The notes: generated by a model from the sequence alone, not told the origin. A stretch of DNA of 64,000 bases from Flavobacteriaceae bacterium (GCA_028284745.1 JANQRC010000017.1:124001-188000); one strand, 5' to 3'; shown: positions 9,045 through 17,505, numbered from the stretch's first letter. Program-made: numbers and translations.

Positions 9045-9389
9045 ATGAAAAAGGTATTAGCACCCTTTTTTCTATTGACCATTGCTCTTGCAAATGCACA
9101 AATTACTGAAATGTTGGACGAGTTCAGAGAAGTCAAGGTATTCGATGATATCTCAATGAACATGATCAGGTCTGATGACAATAAGGTGATCGTTACTGGA
9201 GAAGATGTGAAGGACGTGGCGATCGTGAACCGCAATGACCGTTTGAAGATTCAAAAGTATCAGACACCAAGAGATTGTTTGACGGCAAGATCCTTCGAAT
9301 GGATTGATGCAACTTTCATAGTAAACTACTTCGGTGCAAGTATGCGAGGCACTAGAACAAGATGGCCTAAAATCTCGATTATCGAGTAA
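9045..9389 (+). CDS. Secreted protein, apparently truncated head-GIN (DUF2807-like)
   Basis: The 114 residues begin with a signal peptide (ending near ANA-Q, residue 18). The next 60 residues, with EFREVKVFDDISMNMIRSD and then VIVTGEDVKDVAIVNRNDRLKI, resemble the first strands of flavobacterial head-GIN proteins, which are normally over 200 residues. After about residue 70 the similarity stops and the protein ends in an unusual basic tail. A neighbouring frame keeps a short LFDGK fragment. I read it as a frame-shifted and truncated relative, possibly not functional. An intact unknown small secreted protein is the alternative. Confidence 0.45.
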   Translation: MKKVLAPFFLLTIALANAQITEMLDEFREVKVFDDISMNMIRSDDNKVIVTGEDVKDVAIVNRNDRLKIQKYQTPRDCLTARSFEWIDATFIVNYFGASMRGTRTRWPKISIIE

Positions 9390-9431
9390 AAACAGCGCAT
9401 TGTTGATTACCTTTGAAAAAACCATTCACAA

Positions 9432-10127
9432 ATGCTCGAAAATTTACAGGTAGCCATTCCACTTGGCATCTTTCTTGCCTTTACGATCGGCCCTGTTTTT
9501 TTTGTACTTCTTGAAACGAGTGCTACCAAAGGCTTTAGAGCAGGCCTGATGTTCGACCTTGGTGTGATCATTGCAGATATCCTTTTCATTGCCATCGCGT
9601 TCTTCAGTACTACGCGGATTGTAGAAAAGGTGAAAAACGATCCCAACCTGTTGATATTTGGTGGTGTGGTGCTCATGATGTACGGAGCCATATCATATGT
9701 GAAGATCATGCGTTCGTTCAGAAAGATCGTTCGCGAGCATTATTCTGTCACGGTAAAGAAGCAGTACGGGCAACTTTTTGTAAAAGGGTTTTTGCTGAAC
9801 TTCATCAACATTGGTGTATTGGTGGGATGGATCGGTATCATCTTTATAGCGACCACGGTCTCAGAAAATGATATTCAAGTTGTTTGGTTTTTGGCTGCGG
9901 TCTTGGCATCATACCTTATCGTAGACCTTGTAAAGATCTACGCAGCCAAACATTTGCGTAGTAGATTAACACCACGCGTTACGATTCGCATCAAGCGGAT
10001 CATAAGTATCATTATCTTCATTTTTGGAGCGTTCTTATTGGTCGAAGGCCTGTTTCCCGAAGTCAAGGAAAAGACCCAAGAGCGCATCGAGAAGATCAGT
10101 CCCATAAAAAAAAGCAACCCGCATTAG
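9432..10127 (+). CDS. LysE family amino-acid exporter
   Basis: This 231-residue protein has about six hydrophobic helices and the N-terminal LysE signature. It starts with AIPLGIFLAFTIGPVFFVLL (the G-P-x-x-F/L-V type motif at about 17-30) and repeats the pattern GFLLNFINIGVLVGWIG around residue 118. LysE/RhtB proteins pump amino acids or related compounds out across the inner membrane; the substrate cannot be told from the sequence. The basic stretch between helices 3 and 4 is a cytoplasmic loop. Its stop lies inside the hairpin that ends the convergent tRNA-Cys transcript. Confidence 0.85.
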   Translation: MLENLQVAIPLGIFLAFTIGPVFFVLLETSATKGFRAGLMFDLGVIIADILFIAIAFFSTTRIVEKVKNDPNLLIFGGVVLMMYGAISYVKIMRSFRKIVREHYSVTVKKQYGQLFVKGFLLNFINIGVLVGWIGIIFIATTVSENDIQVVWFLAAVLASYLIVDLVKIYAAKHLRSRLTPRVTIRIKRIISIIIFIFGAFLLVEGLFPEVKEKTQERIEKISPIKKSNPH

Positions 10128-10140
10128 GTTGCTTTGCTGT
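10105..10140 (-). terminator. Terminator of the tRNA-Cys transcript
   Basis: AGCAACC (10113-10119) pairs with GGTTGCT (10127-10133). Read on the minus strand the hairpin is followed by a run of eight T, the classic factor-independent signal. It lies 3 bases beyond the tRNA-Cys 3' end region and overlaps the lysE-family stop codon. Confidence 0.75.
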
Positions 10141-10142
10141 TG

Positions 10143-10213
10143 AGGCGCCAAGCGGATTCGAACCGCTGTAAAAGGTTTTGCAGACCTCTGCCTAGCCGCT
10201 CGGCCATGGCGCC
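10143..10213 (-). tRNA. tRNA-Cys (anticodon GCA)
   Basis: On the minus strand GGCGCCA (from 10213) pairs with TGGCGCC to form the acceptor stem. The D arm is GCCGAGCGGCTAGGC, the anticodon arm GAGGT-CTGCAAA-ACCTT presents GCA, and the T arm contains GGTTCGAATCC. The discriminator base is U, as usual for cysteine tRNAs. CCA is not encoded. Confidence 0.95.
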
Positions 10214-10222
10214 ATCAGAGGG

Positions 10223-10230
10223 CAAAAATA
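10223..10230 (-). promoter_or_regulatory. -7 promoter box TATTTTTG for tRNA-Cys
   Basis: TATTTTTG on the minus strand matches the Bacteroidota -7 consensus TAnnTTTG and ends 10 bases upstream of the mature 5' end of tRNA-Cys. That predicts a very short leader. Confidence 0.55.
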
Positions 10231-10343
10231 CTAAAAAAGCTGAAGCCCGATCATTACTTGTCAGAAAATTTGTAGCCGACAAGAATCAAACCCCTCTCTA
10301 TCGGAACCCTAGTTTTTTAAAAGCCTCCTTGAATGTAAAAAAG

Positions 10344-10415
10344 TGGCCCCGCTAGGAATCGAACCTAGATCTAAAGTTTAGGAAACTTCTATTCTATCCA
10401 TTGAACTACGGGGCC
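10344..10415 (-). tRNA. tRNA-Arg (anticodon CCT)
   Basis: On the minus strand GGCCCCG (from 10415) pairs with CGGGGCC. The D arm is AGTTCAATGGATAGAAT, the anticodon arm GAAGT-TTCCTAA-ACTTT presents CCT (reads AGG), and the T loop is GGTTCGATTCC. The discriminator is A and CCA is not encoded. The mature 5' end begins only 3 bases after the folB stop codon, so the tRNA is likely cut out of a folB transcript. Confidence 0.93.
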
Positions 10416-10418
10416 AGA

Positions 10419-10775
10419 TCAACGCTTTTGGCTCATCTGTATAGTCACCTGCTCTACATTGCCACCAATGGGCGGATTGATCTTCGACACTTCGACAGTC
10501 GCCTCATCAGTAATCGCGATCTCATTGAAGATACGGTTCAAGATGCGCTTGGCCACATGTTCCAATAGCTTCGAACGGACGGCCATCTCTTCCTTCACAA
10601 TACGATTCAGATGCACATAATCGACAGTTTCCTTCAAGTTGTCACTTGCCGCTGAGGGCTGTAGGTCTGCCTTTACAGAGAGGTCGACACGATAGTCACT
10701 ACCGATCTTTCCCTCTTCTACTAAACAGCCATGGTAGGCATATACCTGAATGTTTGTAAGCTGGATGATTCCCAC
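10419..10775 (-). CDS. folB: Dihydroneopterin aldolase
   Basis: The 118-residue protein has the FolB signature: LTNIQVYAYHGCLVEEGKIGSDYRVDL at the N-terminus (with the substrate-binding Y-x-G-x-x-x-E-E pattern), VDYVHL in the middle and VEVSKINPPIGG near the end, whose lysine is the catalytic base. It converts dihydroneopterin to hydroxymethyl-dihydropterin in folate synthesis. It starts at ATG 10775 with a -7 box just upstream. tRNA-Arg follows its stop after only 3 bases. Confidence 0.92.
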   Translation of the reverse strand: MGIIQLTNIQVYAYHGCLVEEGKIGSDYRVDLSVKADLQPSAASDNLKETVDYVHLNRIVKEEMAVRSKLLEHVAKRILNRIFNEIAITDEATVEVSKINPPIGGNVEQVTIQMSQKR

Positions 10776-10793
10776 TCAAAAAACGTTTGCTTG

Positions 10794-10801
10794 CAAAGAT
10801 A
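10794..10801 (-). promoter_or_regulatory. -7 promoter box TATCTTTG for folB/tRNA-Arg
   Basis: TATCTTTG on the minus strand fits the TAnnTTTG consensus and lies 19-26 bases upstream of the folB ATG. No convincing -33 TTG is visible at the usual distance. Confidence 0.55.
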
Positions 10802-10830
10802 GTTTATTCCACAAATACTAGGCTATTTGT

Positions 10831-10838
10831 TACCTTTG
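10831..10838 (+). promoter_or_regulatory. -7 promoter box TACCTTTG for glnS
   Basis: This is an exact TAnnTTTG match about 100 bases upstream of the glnS ATG and divergent from the folB promoter. The leader it predicts would contain the REP-like hairpin at 10889-10913. Confidence 0.55.
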
Positions 10839-10888
10839 TGGCTTCAGACTCAAAGAAAGTTTTCTGTGAGAAAACATTTTTGAGACCA

Positions 10889-10913
10889 TCATTCCCGCGA
10901 AGGCGGGAATCTT
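10889..10913 (+). repeat. REP-like palindrome
   Basis: ATTCCCGC (10891-10898) and GCGGGAAT (10903-10910) form a perfect 8-bp stem with a 4-base loop, within TCATTCC...GGAATCTT. The same outer sequence recurs in diverged form at 17397-17422 and twice at 30704-30812, so it looks like a dispersed repeat family rather than a gene-specific element. Confidence 0.5.
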
Positions 10914-10938
10914 TTATATAAAGAAACAACAAGACACC

Positions 10939-12630
10939 ATGTCAGAAGAACGTTCGCTAAATTTCATCGAACAGATCATCGAAGAAGACCTAGCAAAGAA
11001 TGGCTACAAGAAAGAAGACCTGCGCTTTCGATTCCCACCAGAACCTAATGGGTATCTTCATGTAGGACATGCCAGTGCCATTTGCTTGAACTTTGGTCTG
11101 GGCGAAAAGTATGACGCGCCCGTAAACCTTCGGTTTGACGACACCAACCCGGCAAAAGAGGAACAAGAATATGTAGATGCCATCAAGCGTGATGTAGAGT
11201 GGTTGGGATTTCACTGGGATCAAGAATGCTATGCTTCTGACTATTTTCAAGAGCTGTACGATTGGGCCGTTCAGATGATCAAGGAAGGAAAGGCCTATGT
11301 AGATGGCCAAACGTCTGAAGAGATGGCACAACAGAAGGGGACCCCTACCGAACCTGGAGTGGCTAGCCCCTACCGAGATCGCACAGTCGAGGAAAACCTT
11401 GACCTTTTTGAACGGATGAGGAAGGGGGAATTCTCTGAGGGCGAACATGTGCTTCGAGCCAAGATCGACATGGCCTCACCCAACATGTTGCTTCGAGACC
11501 CCATCATGTATCGCGTGCTACACAAACACCACCATCGCACCGGAAACGATTGGTGTATTTACCCAATGTACGATTGGACACATGGAGAAAGCGATTATAT
11601 CGAACAGGTGTCACACTCACTGTGTACATTAGAGTTTAGGCCCCATAGAGATTTGTATAATTGGTTTTTGGACCACGTGGAAGACTATTCTCCCAAAGAT
11701 ATCCGAAGCAAACAACGCGAGTTTGCCAGACGAAACATTAGCCACACGGTGGTAAGCAAGCGAAAGCTATTGCGCTTGGTCGAAGATGGCGTCGTATCAG
11801 GCTGGGATGATCCACGTATGCCCACGATCTCCGGAATGCGTAGAAGAGGCTATCCACCACAAGCTATCCGAAATTTTGCTGATACTGTCGGTGTTGCAAA
11901 ACGAGAGAACTTGGTAGACGTATCCCTGTTGGAATTCCATGTCCGTGATGAGCTGAACAAGATGGCACCACGTGTCATGACCGTATTAGACCCATTGAAG
12001 GTGGTGATCACTAACCATCCGGAAGGCAAAGTAGAATGGTTAGAGACCGAGAACAACCCAGAGGACGAAAGTGCCGGCACAAGAGAAATTCCATTTTCAC
12101 GAGAGATCTACATAGAAAAGGCAGACTTCAGAGAACAAGCCAATCGCAAATTCTTCAGGTTGAAACTGGGTAGCGAAGTGCGTTTGAAAAGTGGTTACAT
12201 CATCAAAGCAGAGAGCTGCACCAAAGATGATGACGGTAACATCCTAGAAGTACAATGCACTTATGACCCAAAGAGTAAGAGTGGTAGTGGTACCGAAGAA
12301 TCCATGCGAAAGGTAAAAGGAACGTTGCACTGGGTGTCTATTCCGCACACGTATGCCGTCGAGGTACGCCAGTACGATCGCTTGTTCATGCACGAAGCAC
12401 CGGATTCGGACAAGGACAAGGATTTCATGGAATTCGTGAACCCGAACTCTTTGAGTGTGACGACAGCATATGCAGAACCCAGTTTGAAAGATGCTGAGAT
12501 AGGTGACCGGTTTCAGTTCCAACGACTAGGATATTTCTGCGTAGACCCAGATTCTACAGCAGATAAGCTGATCTTCAATAAGACGGTGGGGCTTCGAGAT
12601 ACTTGGGCGAAAGTACAAGACAAGTCCTAA
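10939..12630 (+). CDS. glnS: Glutaminyl-tRNA synthetase
   Basis: This 563-residue class I synthetase has the HIGH motif as PNGYLHVGHA (about 36-45), the KMSKS-type loop VVSKRKLL near 270, and the C-terminal two-barrel anticodon-binding region (about 340-560). The DDTNPAKEEQEY segment near residue 66 is specific to the Gln/Glu eukaryote-like GlnRS branch. It charges tRNA-Gln directly. A separate gltX at 15.8-17.4 kb carries the glutamate activity. The start is preceded by a purine-rich AAGAAACAACAAG stretch. Confidence 0.96.
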   Translation: MSEERSLNFIEQIIEEDLAKNGYKKEDLRFRFPPEPNGYLHVGHASAICLNFGLGEKYDAPVNLRFDDTNPAKEEQEYVDAIKRDVEWLGFHWDQECYASDYFQELYDWAVQMIKEGKAYVDGQTSEEMAQQKGTPTEPGVASPYRDRTVEENLDLFERMRKGEFSEGEHVLRAKIDMASPNMLLRDPIMYRVLHKHHHRTGNDWCIYPMYDWTHGESDYIEQVSHSLCTLEFRPHRDLYNWFLDHVEDYSPKDIRSKQREFARRNISHTVVSKRKLLRLVEDGVVSGWDDPRMPTISGMRRRGYPPQAIRNFADTVGVAKRENLVDVSLLEFHVRDELNKMAPRVMTVLDPLKVVITNHPEGKVEWLETENNPEDESAGTREIPFSREIYIEKADFREQANRKFFRLKLGSEVRLKSGYIIKAESCTKDDDGNILEVQCTYDPKSKSGSGTEESMRKVKGTLHWVSIPHTYAVEVRQYDRLFMHEAPDSDKDKDFMEFVNPNSLSVTTAYAEPSLKDAEIGDRFQFQRLGYFCVDPDSTADKLIFNKTVGLRDTWAKVQDKS

Positions 12631-12682
12631 AGAACTCGCGTGGGCTAGGATATTCTTACGTTATCTCTTTTTCAGGAGCAAA

Positions 12683-12700
12683 CGCCAACGAAAGCTGGCG
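12683..12700. repeat. REP-like hairpin downstream of glnS
   Basis: CGCCAAC-GAAA-GCTGGCG folds into a 7-bp stem with one A-C mismatch. No T-run follows on the plus strand, so it is not a standard terminator. It may protect the glnS 3' end or be another intergenic palindromic repeat. Confidence 0.4.
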
Positions 12701-12779
12701 GGACCACTTCAAAAAAAACACAGCACGAAATTGTATGTGCACCTTAGTTTTTACGTCATAACTAGAAACCAAGTTGGCT

Positions 12780-14057
12780 ATGATGAAGTTTTACCTATGC
12801 CTGATTGTGGCTTTGTCGACTTTTTGCGGGCTGCATGCACAGGTAGTCGAAAGCATAGAAATTGAAGGGCTTAGACGAACGAAAGAGTCGTTCCTTCGCA
12901 AGCTTATAAAAGTGAAACGTGGGATGACCTACGACTCGTTGTTGGTCGATGAGGATATCGATCGATTGAACCGTCTTCCGGGCATTGCTAAAGCACGAAA
13001 GGAAGTTCAGACCTCCGAAGGTGGGGTCCGCCTCACGTATGAAGTTGAAGAAAACTTCACTATTATTCCCGGCTTGCGCATTGCTACAGCCAACAATGGA
13101 GAGTTTGCCTATCGCATTTCCCTTTTCGAGTTTAACTTTTTGGGAAATGGCCAGTCGTTAGGAGGGTTCTATGAACGGAATGTTTTCGACTCCTACGGAT
13201 TCTTTTGGGAGCATCCATTCCTCTTCAGTGACAAGTTAGGTATAGGGCTCAGCTACCGAAACGAAACGACGCAAGAACCGATCTTTGTTCCAGGTCAGCG
13301 AAAGGATTACCGATTCAATGCCGAAACGGCTGAAGCTTACGCGATCTGGTCTATTGATTTTAAGAATGAGGTTGAAATTGGTGCGTCATACGTTCAAGAA
13401 GGCTATGATTTTCTGGATGGTGAACCCATAGCTGGGATTCCCTTTGCATTAGAGGCCAATAAGCTGATCTACCGAGGTCAGTATCGATATATAGACCTTG
13501 ATATCGACTATCAGTATTTTGAGGGACTTACCAATGAGTTTACAGCGCAATACAATCAATTTTTGAGTGGTAATGAAGGCGGTGAGGAGTTTCTACGAGA
13601 CTTTTTGGCGCTACGGAACGACCTCATCCACTATAGGAAAATAAAGGCGCGAGGCAACTGGGCGAGTCGTCTGCGCCTAGCTACCATCTTCGGAAATGAA
13701 GATTCACCATTCGCCCCGTTCACCTTAGACAACCAACTCAACATTCGCGGTGTGGGCAATACGGTAGACAGAGGCATCTCTGCCATTGTCCTGAATACAG
13801 AGTACCGACATACCCTCTACGAGAAAGGTTGGTTTGCATTACAGAGCAATGTGTTCATCGATGCGGGTACCTGGCAAAACCCAGGAGATGAGTTCTCAGC
13901 GCTCTTCGACGGGTCTAATGTCAAATTTCATCCAGGTGTAGGGGTACGATTCATACACAAGCGCATTTTCAATGCGGTGTTTCGCCTGGACTATGGCGTT
14001 GGGATTGGCGAGAATGCCACCAACGGGATCGTTTTTGGGATTGGTCAGTACTTTTAA
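12780..14057 (+). CDS. Omp85-superfamily outer membrane protein with one POTRA-like domain
   Basis: The 425-residue protein has a signal peptide (to about residue 20, LHA-Q), then a single POTRA-like domain (about 22-95: VESIEIEGLRRTKESFLRKLI and YEVEENF). A beta barrel follows, with short amphipathic strands and a C-terminal aromatic residue (QYF). Near 320 NIRGVGNTVDRG resembles the L6 RGF/RG loop of BamA-type barrels. It is shorter than BamA, so a role in assembly or secretion of a particular class of proteins or lipids is possible. The in-frame TTG at 12774 is discarded in favour of ATG 12780. Confidence 0.75.
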   Translation: MMKFYLCLIVALSTFCGLHAQVVESIEIEGLRRTKESFLRKLIKVKRGMTYDSLLVDEDIDRLNRLPGIAKARKEVQTSEGGVRLTYEVEENFTIIPGLRIATANNGEFAYRISLFEFNFLGNGQSLGGFYERNVFDSYGFFWEHPFLFSDKLGIGLSYRNETTQEPIFVPGQRKDYRFNAETAEAYAIWSIDFKNEVEIGASYVQEGYDFLDGEPIAGIPFALEANKLIYRGQYRYIDLDIDYQYFEGLTNEFTAQYNQFLSGNEGGEEFLRDFLALRNDLIHYRKIKARGNWASRLRLATIFGNEDSPFAPFTLDNQLNIRGVGNTVDRGISAIVLNTEYRHTLYEKGWFALQSNVFIDAGTWQNPGDEFSALFDGSNVKFHPGVGVRFIHKRIFNAVFRLDYGVGIGENATNGIVFGIGQYF

Positions 14058-14061
14058 TAAA

Positions 14062-14086
14062 AGAAGCGGGCAAAAGGCCCGCTGTA
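14062..14086 (-). terminator. Terminator of the SPFH gene
   Basis: AGCGGGC (14065-14071) pairs with GCCCGCT (14077-14083). Read on the minus strand the stem is followed by TTCTTTTATT, which suits the SPFH gene ending at 14106. The plus strand shows no T-run for the converging barrel gene. Confidence 0.65.
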
Positions 14087-14105
14087 AAAAGTCGCTATTC
14101 AGAGA

Positions 14106-15041
14106 CTATTGGTCTCCATCCTTCTTTCGATTTTGTTTTTTCATAGCCTCTCCGATCTGGTTGCTGGCCGTGAAACTGGCCACCATATTGTTCAGCATGT
14201 CGCTGCCCGCTTGTGGCGAGTTAGGCAATAGGATAAGGTTGCTATTCGTCTCTTCACCGATAGCTTGCAGGGTGTCATAGTGCTGTGTCACCACGATCAG
14301 GGCAGAAGCCTCTTGACTATTGATGCCTACTTTGTTCAAGACTTCAACGGACTCTTCCAGCCCGCGCGCGATCTCACGGCGCTGATCAGCAATACCTTGC
14401 CCTTGTAGGCGCTTGCTCTCAGCTTCTGCTTTTGCCTTTTCAACAATGAGAATACGTGCCGCATCTCCTTCAAACTGTGCCGCGATCTTTTCACGCTCGG
14501 AAGCGTTGATGCGGTTCATAGCTGCTTTTACCTGTGCATCAGGGTCAATATCGGTAACCAGCGTCTTGATGATATCGTATCCGTACTCGGACATGTATTC
14601 TTGAAGCTCACGCTTCACAGCAATGGCAATATCATCTTTTTTCACAAAAACGTCATCCAACTTCATCTTTGGCACTTCGGCGCGCACCACATCAAAGACA
14701 AACGAAGTGATCTGATCATGAGGGTATTCCAGCTTGTAAAAAGCATCATAGACCTTTTCCTTGATGACCAGATATTGCACGGACACTTTCAATTTGACGA
14801 ATACATCGTCTAGCGTCTTTGTTTCGACAATGACATCTAGCTGCTGGATCTTTAAGCTAAGCTTCCCTGAAATTCTGTCTACGATGGGAATTTTTAATTG
14901 CAAGCCCGAATGGCGAATGCTATGAAACTTGCCAAAGCGCTCGATCACTGCAGCTGTTTGTTGTTTCACGATAAAGAAAGAAGAGATCAGCAAGATGACC
15001 CCAAAAAAGATAAGAACAGGCAAAAAGATAGGAAACCCCAT
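14106..15041 (-). CDS. SPFH/band 7 stomatin-like membrane protein
   Basis: The 311-residue protein has one N-terminal transmembrane helix (about 5-25) followed by a band-7 domain (about 28-200, with ERFGKFHSIRHSGLQLKIPIVDRI) and a helical, Ala/Glu-rich oligomerisation tail (EKAKAEAESKRLQGQGIADQRREIARG at about 213-240). Stomatin/QmcA proteins form large rings on membranes and can control membrane proteases. No NfeD-type partner is adjacent. The last 20 residues are basic and polar. Its terminator lies directly downstream. Confidence 0.88.
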   Translation of the reverse strand: MGFPIFLPVLIFFGVILLISSFFIVKQQTAAVIERFGKFHSIRHSGLQLKIPIVDRISGKLSLKIQQLDVIVETKTLDDVFVKLKVSVQYLVIKEKVYDAFYKLEYPHDQITSFVFDVVRAEVPKMKLDDVFVKKDDIAIAVKRELQEYMSEYGYDIIKTLVTDIDPDAQVKAAMNRINASEREKIAAQFEGDAARILIVEKAKAEAESKRLQGQGIADQRREIARGLEESVEVLNKVGINSQEASALIVVTQHYDTLQAIGEETNSNLILLPNSPQAGSDMLNNMVASFTASNQIGEAMKKQNRKKDGDQ

Positions 15042-15109
15042 AGTTGTATGTTTTAAGGTTGATAATTAGTGAAAAGCAATGTATGACTTTCAAGTTATCA
15101 AAAAAAAGC

Positions 15110-15117
15110 TATTTTTG
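15110..15117 (+). promoter_or_regulatory. -7 promoter box TATTTTTG
   Basis: This exact TAnnTTTG match lies 24-31 bases before the ATG of the small outer-membrane barrel gene. Confidence 0.5.
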
Positions 15118-15140
15118 GCGGTAGCCAAAATCTAACCATT

Positions 15141-15824
15141 ATGAATTTTGACCGTTTATTACTATTAGTAGCATTTGCACTATGTTTTGTTACAAGCGGC
15201 TTTGCACAACGCCCCAGCTATCAGATTCGAAGCTCCTTGGGGATCACAGGAGGTATCACCAGCTTTGATATCAACACTGGCAATTTTGAAACCACTGCCA
15301 ACACGGGCATTATGGGAGGATTGATGGTGAAAGGAAACCTACCTCACAAATGGTATGACGTAAGTGGCGGCATCCAGTTTGCCCAAGGCAAGATGGGCAT
15401 GGAAGGAAGAAGCGCGCAAGATGCTACAGACATTCAAGAGATAGAGTACAACCTGCTCATGGTACAATTGTACATGCTCATGCACTGGAAACTAGTGCCA
15501 AATCACCTAGAAGTAGATTTTGGCCCAATGATTCAATTCAGTGATAAGCTGAAATTTGAAGACAATGGCCAAGAGGCCTTTTATATCAACGGTTACGATA
15601 ACATACAGGCAAGTGAGATCGTAGAACTTTCTCAGTTCAATGTGAACCTGGCGGTGGGGCTAACTACAGGCTTTAAGCCGTTTAGATTGCGTTTTCAGTA
15701 CCAATATGGCGTTACCAACATCTTAGGAAAGCTAGACGATGCTAACCTAGACACTACAGGCGGAGACGATGATTTTAAAGGGCACCAAGGAATGATCACC
15801 GGAACAGCGATCTTCTTCTTTTAG
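15141..15824 (+). CDS. Outer-membrane beta-barrel protein (PorT/OMP_b-brl family-like)
   Basis: The 227-residue protein has a signal peptide (about 1-22, SGFA-Q). Eight or so alternating amphipathic strands follow (SSLGITGGITSF, WYDVSGGIQFAQG, NHLEVDFGPMIQF, FRLRFQYQYGVTNI), and the C-terminal GTAIFFF ends in phenylalanine as outer membrane barrels do. This matches the broad 'outer membrane beta-barrel' family of Bacteroidota, to which PorT also belongs. The specific function is unknown. It converges with gltX, the stops being 22 bases apart. Confidence 0.7.
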   Translation: MNFDRLLLLVAFALCFVTSGFAQRPSYQIRSSLGITGGITSFDINTGNFETTANTGIMGGLMVKGNLPHKWYDVSGGIQFAQGKMGMEGRSAQDATDIQEIEYNLLMVQLYMLMHWKLVPNHLEVDFGPMIQFSDKLKFEDNGQEAFYINGYDNIQASEIVELSQFNVNLAVGLTTGFKPFRLRFQYQYGVTNILGKLDDANLDTTGGDDDFKGHQGMITGTAIFFF

Positions 15825-15845
15825 CGATCAATGTCAAAATAAATG

Positions 15846-17369
15846 CTATGGAGCCTGATCCAGAACGGATTGGGCTTTTTTAATTCTGGCAATGGTCTCT
15901 TCTTTGCCTAATATCGAAACGACCTCGAACACATCTGGGCCTTGTAAGGAACCTACCAATGCCAGGCGAAGCGGCATCATCACCTTGCCAAAACCGATTT
16001 CTTTGGAAGCGACCCACCCTTTGATGGCGGTTGAAAGACGTTCTTGTGAAAGATCTTCTAAAAGGTCGATTACCTTTACAAGTTCACTCATTAAGGCTGA
16101 AGTGCCTTCCTTCCACCCTTTTTTAGCAGCTTTTTCGTCAAAGGTCATTGGCGCTTCGAAGAAGAAACCACCAAGCTTCCAGAAGTCTTCTACAAAGGTG
16201 GCACGCTCTTTTAACGAAGAAACGATGGCTGTCAGGTCGCGCGTGGTCGAGACCCCTTTGGCTGCTAAGATCTCTTCAAAAGCAACAACAAGCTCAGCAT
16301 CACTTTTCTGTTGTAGATACTGCTGGTTGTACCATTGGATCTTTTCGGGATCGAAACGAGCGCCAGATCTGTTAACACGCTCTAGGCTGAAGACTTCGAT
16401 CAATTCTTCCAGCGAGAAGAGTTCTTGCTCCGTACCAGGATTCCAACCCAAAAAAGCCAAGAAGTTGATGACAGCCTCTGGAAAGTAGCCATCTTCGCGA
16501 TAGCCTCTAGAGACCCCTTGGGTCTTTGGGTCTTTCCATTCCAGCGGAAACACAGGGAAGCCTAGCTTTTCACCATCGCGCTTGCTCAATTTCCCTTTCC
16601 CGGTGGGCTTTAGGATCAATGGCAAATGAGCAAAGTCCGGGGTTTTCCAACCAAAGGCCTGATACAACAGCACATGCAACGCCAACGAGGGCAACCACTC
16701 TTCTCCTCTGATCACATGCGTGATCTCCATCAGGTGGTCGTCAACAATATTTGCCAGATGGTAGGTGGGCATGCCATCGCTCTTAAAGAGCACCTTGTCG
16801 TCTAGGATGTTGGTGTCGATGGTAATTTTACCGCGAACAGTATCCCTGAGAACCAACGTTTCACCTTTAGGGGATTTGAAGCGGATCACATAGTCTTCTC
16901 CAGCATCTAATTTGGCGTGTACTTCTTCTTCTGAAAGTGATAATGAGTTGGAAAGTTTCGATCGATTATGCCAATTGTAGATGAAGGTCTTCCCCTTGGC
17001 TTCATGGTCTTTTCTGTGAAAATCCAGTGTTTCGGCAGCATCAAAAGCATAATAAGCCTTTCCTTCGGCTACCAACCTATCGGCATACTGTTTGTACAAA
17101 TGCTTGCGTTCGCTTTGGCGATAGGGGCCAAGACCACCATCTTTTCCTGGGCCTTCGTCAAACGGAATGCCACACCAGTTCAGTGCTTCCACGATATAAT
17201 CTTCGGCACCCGCCACATAGCGATTTTGGTCAGTGTCTTCGATCCTGAGGACAAAATCACCGTCGTGCTTCTTGGCGAATAGATAATTGAACAAAGCGGT
17301 GCGAACACCACCAATATGTAGCGGCCCTGTAGGGCTTGGCGCAAAGCGGACACGAACGTTCTGTGACAT
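15846..17369 (-). CDS. gltX: Glutamyl-tRNA synthetase
   Basis: This 507-residue class I synthetase has the HIGH motif in PSPTGPLHIGGVRTALFN (about 9-26) and the KMSKS-type KGKLSKRDGEKLG near 258-270. It charges tRNA-Glu. The upstream in-frame extension to 17423 is rejected, because ATG 17369 gives the family start MSQNVRVRFAPSPTGP and the extension overlaps a REP-like repeat. The region around residue 290, with KTQGVSRGYREDGYFPEA, is a longer insert also seen in Bacteroidota GltX. Confidence 0.95.
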   Translation of the reverse strand: MSQNVRVRFAPSPTGPLHIGGVRTALFNYLFAKKHDGDFVLRIEDTDQNRYVAGAEDYIVEALNWCGIPFDEGPGKDGGLGPYRQSERKHLYKQYADRLVAEGKAYYAFDAAETLDFHRKDHEAKGKTFIYNWHNRSKLSNSLSLSEEEVHAKLDAGEDYVIRFKSPKGETLVLRDTVRGKITIDTNILDDKVLFKSDGMPTYHLANIVDDHLMEITHVIRGEEWLPSLALHVLLYQAFGWKTPDFAHLPLILKPTGKGKLSKRDGEKLGFPVFPLEWKDPKTQGVSRGYREDGYFPEAVINFLAFLGWNPGTEQELFSLEELIEVFSLERVNRSGARFDPEKIQWYNQQYLQQKSDAELVVAFEEILAAKGVSTTRDLTAIVSSLKERATFVEDFWKLGGFFFEAPMTFDEKAAKKGWKEGTSALMSELVKVIDLLEDLSQERLSTAIKGWVASKEIGFGKVMMPLRLALVGSLQGPDVFEVVSILGKEETIARIKKAQSVLDQAP

Positions 17370-17396
17370 AATGTCTTTATGATTTTTTTGAACTAA

Positions 17397-17422
17397 AGAT
17401 TCCCATCTACGCAGAAATGACA
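17397..17422 (-). repeat. REP-like element, diverged copy
   Basis: On the minus strand TGTCATTTCTGCGTAGATGGGAATCTT repeats the outer TGTCATT...GGAATCTT pattern of the elements at 10.9 and 30.7 kb. It lies between gltX and the alkB-like gene, where the rest of the gap (17370-17505) is empty. Confidence 0.4.
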
Positions 17423-17505
17423 ACTTCTACAATAGTTTCCTGAGGAAAACGATCGTAGAGTTCTGAAGCGCAAAGATACGCGCCTTCCACCTAAAGAAAA
17501 AAGGA

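Noticed and set aside
11673-11680. CCACGTGG inside glnS as a third parS site
   Set aside because: Only the inner bases fit; the flanks (GGA before, AAG after) break the palindrome, so it is probably chance within coding sequence.
12683-12700. Hairpin after glnS as a terminator
   Set aside because: No T-run follows on the plus strand, so it is listed as a palindromic repeat instead.
17370-17423. 18-residue upstream extension of gltX
   Set aside because: It overlaps a REP-like repeat and places extra residues before the conserved start MSQNVRVRFAPSPTGP.
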